Part shown: positions 6,511 to 6,843 of the stretch, in pieces
Layout of the letters: each line of letters starts with the position of its first letter
Position numbering within the stretch: the first letter of the stretch is position 1
DNA from: Oscillospiraceae bacterium
GTDB taxonomy: Bacteria > Bacillota > Clostridia > Oscillospirales > Acutalibacteraceae
Direction: 5' to 3'
DNA length: 6,843 nucleotides
Assembly: GCA_029012165.1 (NCBI GenBank)
Contig: JAQXLO010000242.1
Span: forward strand, 1-6,843
Program-made: the position numbers and the translations under genes
The notes under the pieces: generated by a model
What the model was told of the DNA's origin: nothing
Database searches by the model: none
What the model saw: the letters and a program-made list of their open reading frames with translations, nothing else

Positions 6511-6843
6511 TTGCCGCCCCTTACCAATACCCAGACCCCGATCGCCGTCAGCGGAAAAGCTCCGCAGACGGCGATTTTTTTGCAGATTTTGTCGGCACGC
6601 TCCTGCGGGATTTTCCGACACAGGAGCGCATGGAGCATCTGTCCTCCGTCCATGGGGCGCAGGGGCAGAAGGTTAAACAGCGCCAGCGCAAAATTGATTC
6701 CCGCCGCCATGCGCAGATGCGAGAACAGCAGAATCATTCCCAGCAGCAGATTGCACACAGGACCCGCCAATGCCACCAAAAACTCCTGACCGTAGGACAG
6801 TGTCAGGGATCCCTGCTGCTCAATGCGCATCCCGAAGGCACCA
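6459..6843 (-). CDS. M50 site-2 (SpoIVFB-like) membrane protease, C-terminal part
   Basis: This is the 3' end of a gene entering from the right edge. The frame is open from 6842 (GAFG) through to TAG 6461-6459. The visible 127 residues fit the second half of M50B proteases. A linker GAFGMRIEQQGS is followed by the hydrophobic FLVALAGPVCNLLLG segment and a further hydrophobic segment. Then comes FNLLPLRPMDGGQ, whose Asp (6650-6648) corresponds to the family's third zinc ligand in the (L/P)DGG motif. The last segment, VRGGNYSLLLSSLYVVSLLLP, resembles SpoIVFB-type tails. The HExxH zinc motif should lie beyond the window. The family cuts substrates inside the membrane, and SpoIVFB itself releases pro-sigma-K during sporulation. 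The ATG at 6830 is internal, not the start. The last 52 bp overlap the converging LRR gene. Whether this is the true sporulation protease or a paralogue is open. Confidence 0.85.
   Translation of the reverse strand, partial: GAFGMRIEQQGSLTLSYGQEFLVALAGPVCNLLLGMILLFSHLRMAAGINFALALFNLLPLRPMDGGQMLHALLCRKIPQERADKICKKIAVCGAFPLTAIGVWVLVRGGNYSLLLSSLYVVSLLLP
6541..6581 (+). terminator. Rho-independent terminator of the sigma-like/LRR gene
   Basis: ATCGCCGTC (6541-6549) pairs perfectly with GACGGCGAT (6567-6575). Inside it, GCGGA (6551-6555) pairs with TCCGC (6561-6565) across one A/A mismatch, leaving a 5-nt loop. A run of seven T (6575-6581) follows. It lies 31 nt after the LRR stop codon. The minus-strand side lacks a T run, so it acts in one direction only. 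All of it lies within codons of the opposing M50 protease gene. Confidence 0.88.

Noticed and set aside
4870..6621. A 583-codon open frame on the minus strand opposite the sigma-like/LRR gene
   Set aside because: It is antisense to a gene with clear domains, promoter, ribosome site and terminator. Its product is a low-complexity Gly/Val/Asp-rich sequence, the mirror of GC-rich third positions and of the LRR repeat pattern.
6828..6830. ATG as the start of the M50 protease
   Set aside because: The frame is open to the window edge, and the visible part is only the second half of the family, without HExxH.

Overview
The window looks like chromosomal DNA of a Gram-positive, spore-forming-lineage gut Clostridium relative (Oscillospiraceae/Ruminococcaceae type). 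The pointers are a fairly GC-rich sequence, strong GGAGG ribosome sites, sigma-A-like promoters, the TIGR03960/TIGR03936 radical-SAM gene pair next to a SpoIVFB-like M50 protease (a gene neighbourhood I recall from Clostridia), and two surface-protein types common in that group (DUF6273 with Cys-rich repeats, and BspA-type leucine-rich repeats). No rRNA, tRNA, CRISPR array, insertion sequence or phage gene was seen.

Layout, left to right. 1-1528 (minus strand): N-terminal 509 residues of a secreted DUF6273 protein with C-terminal Cys-rich repeats, running off the left edge, with its own promoter at 1558-1587. 1584-1730 (minus): a 48-residue unknown ORF with a ribosome site overlapping the stop codon of the gene before it. 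1744-2412 and 2387-4243 (minus): the TIGR03936 (DUF2344) radical-SAM-linked protein and its TIGR03960 radical-SAM partner, overlapping by 26 bp and probably one operon. 4244-4389: a divergent intergenic region with two back-to-back promoters whose -35 boxes are 4 bp apart. 4390-6510 (plus): a 706-residue three-part protein with a cytoplasmic sigma-70-like module, one membrane helix, a Thr/Ser-rich stalk and twelve BspA-type leucine-rich repeats. 6541-6581 (plus): its intrinsic terminator. 6459-6843 (minus): the C-terminal end of an M50 site-2 (SpoIVFB-like) protease whose 3' end overlaps the LRR gene.

How it fits together. On the minus strand M50 protease, TIGR03960 and TIGR03936 read in the order I recall for a conserved clostridial cluster (SpoIVFA/SpoIVFB, the TIGR03960 pair, RNase G, L21, L27). 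Here the opposing sigma-like/LRR gene sits inside that cluster, and a DUF6273 surface protein follows where RNase G would be expected. The most interesting object is the sigma-like/TM/LRR fusion. Its architecture suggests a one-piece membrane receptor that reads the cell exterior with LRRs and acts inside through a transcription-factor-like domain. Whether it binds DNA or core RNA polymerase cannot be decided here, because its region-4-like helix-turn-helix is degenerate. The converging intramembrane protease is a possible, entirely unproven, release enzyme.
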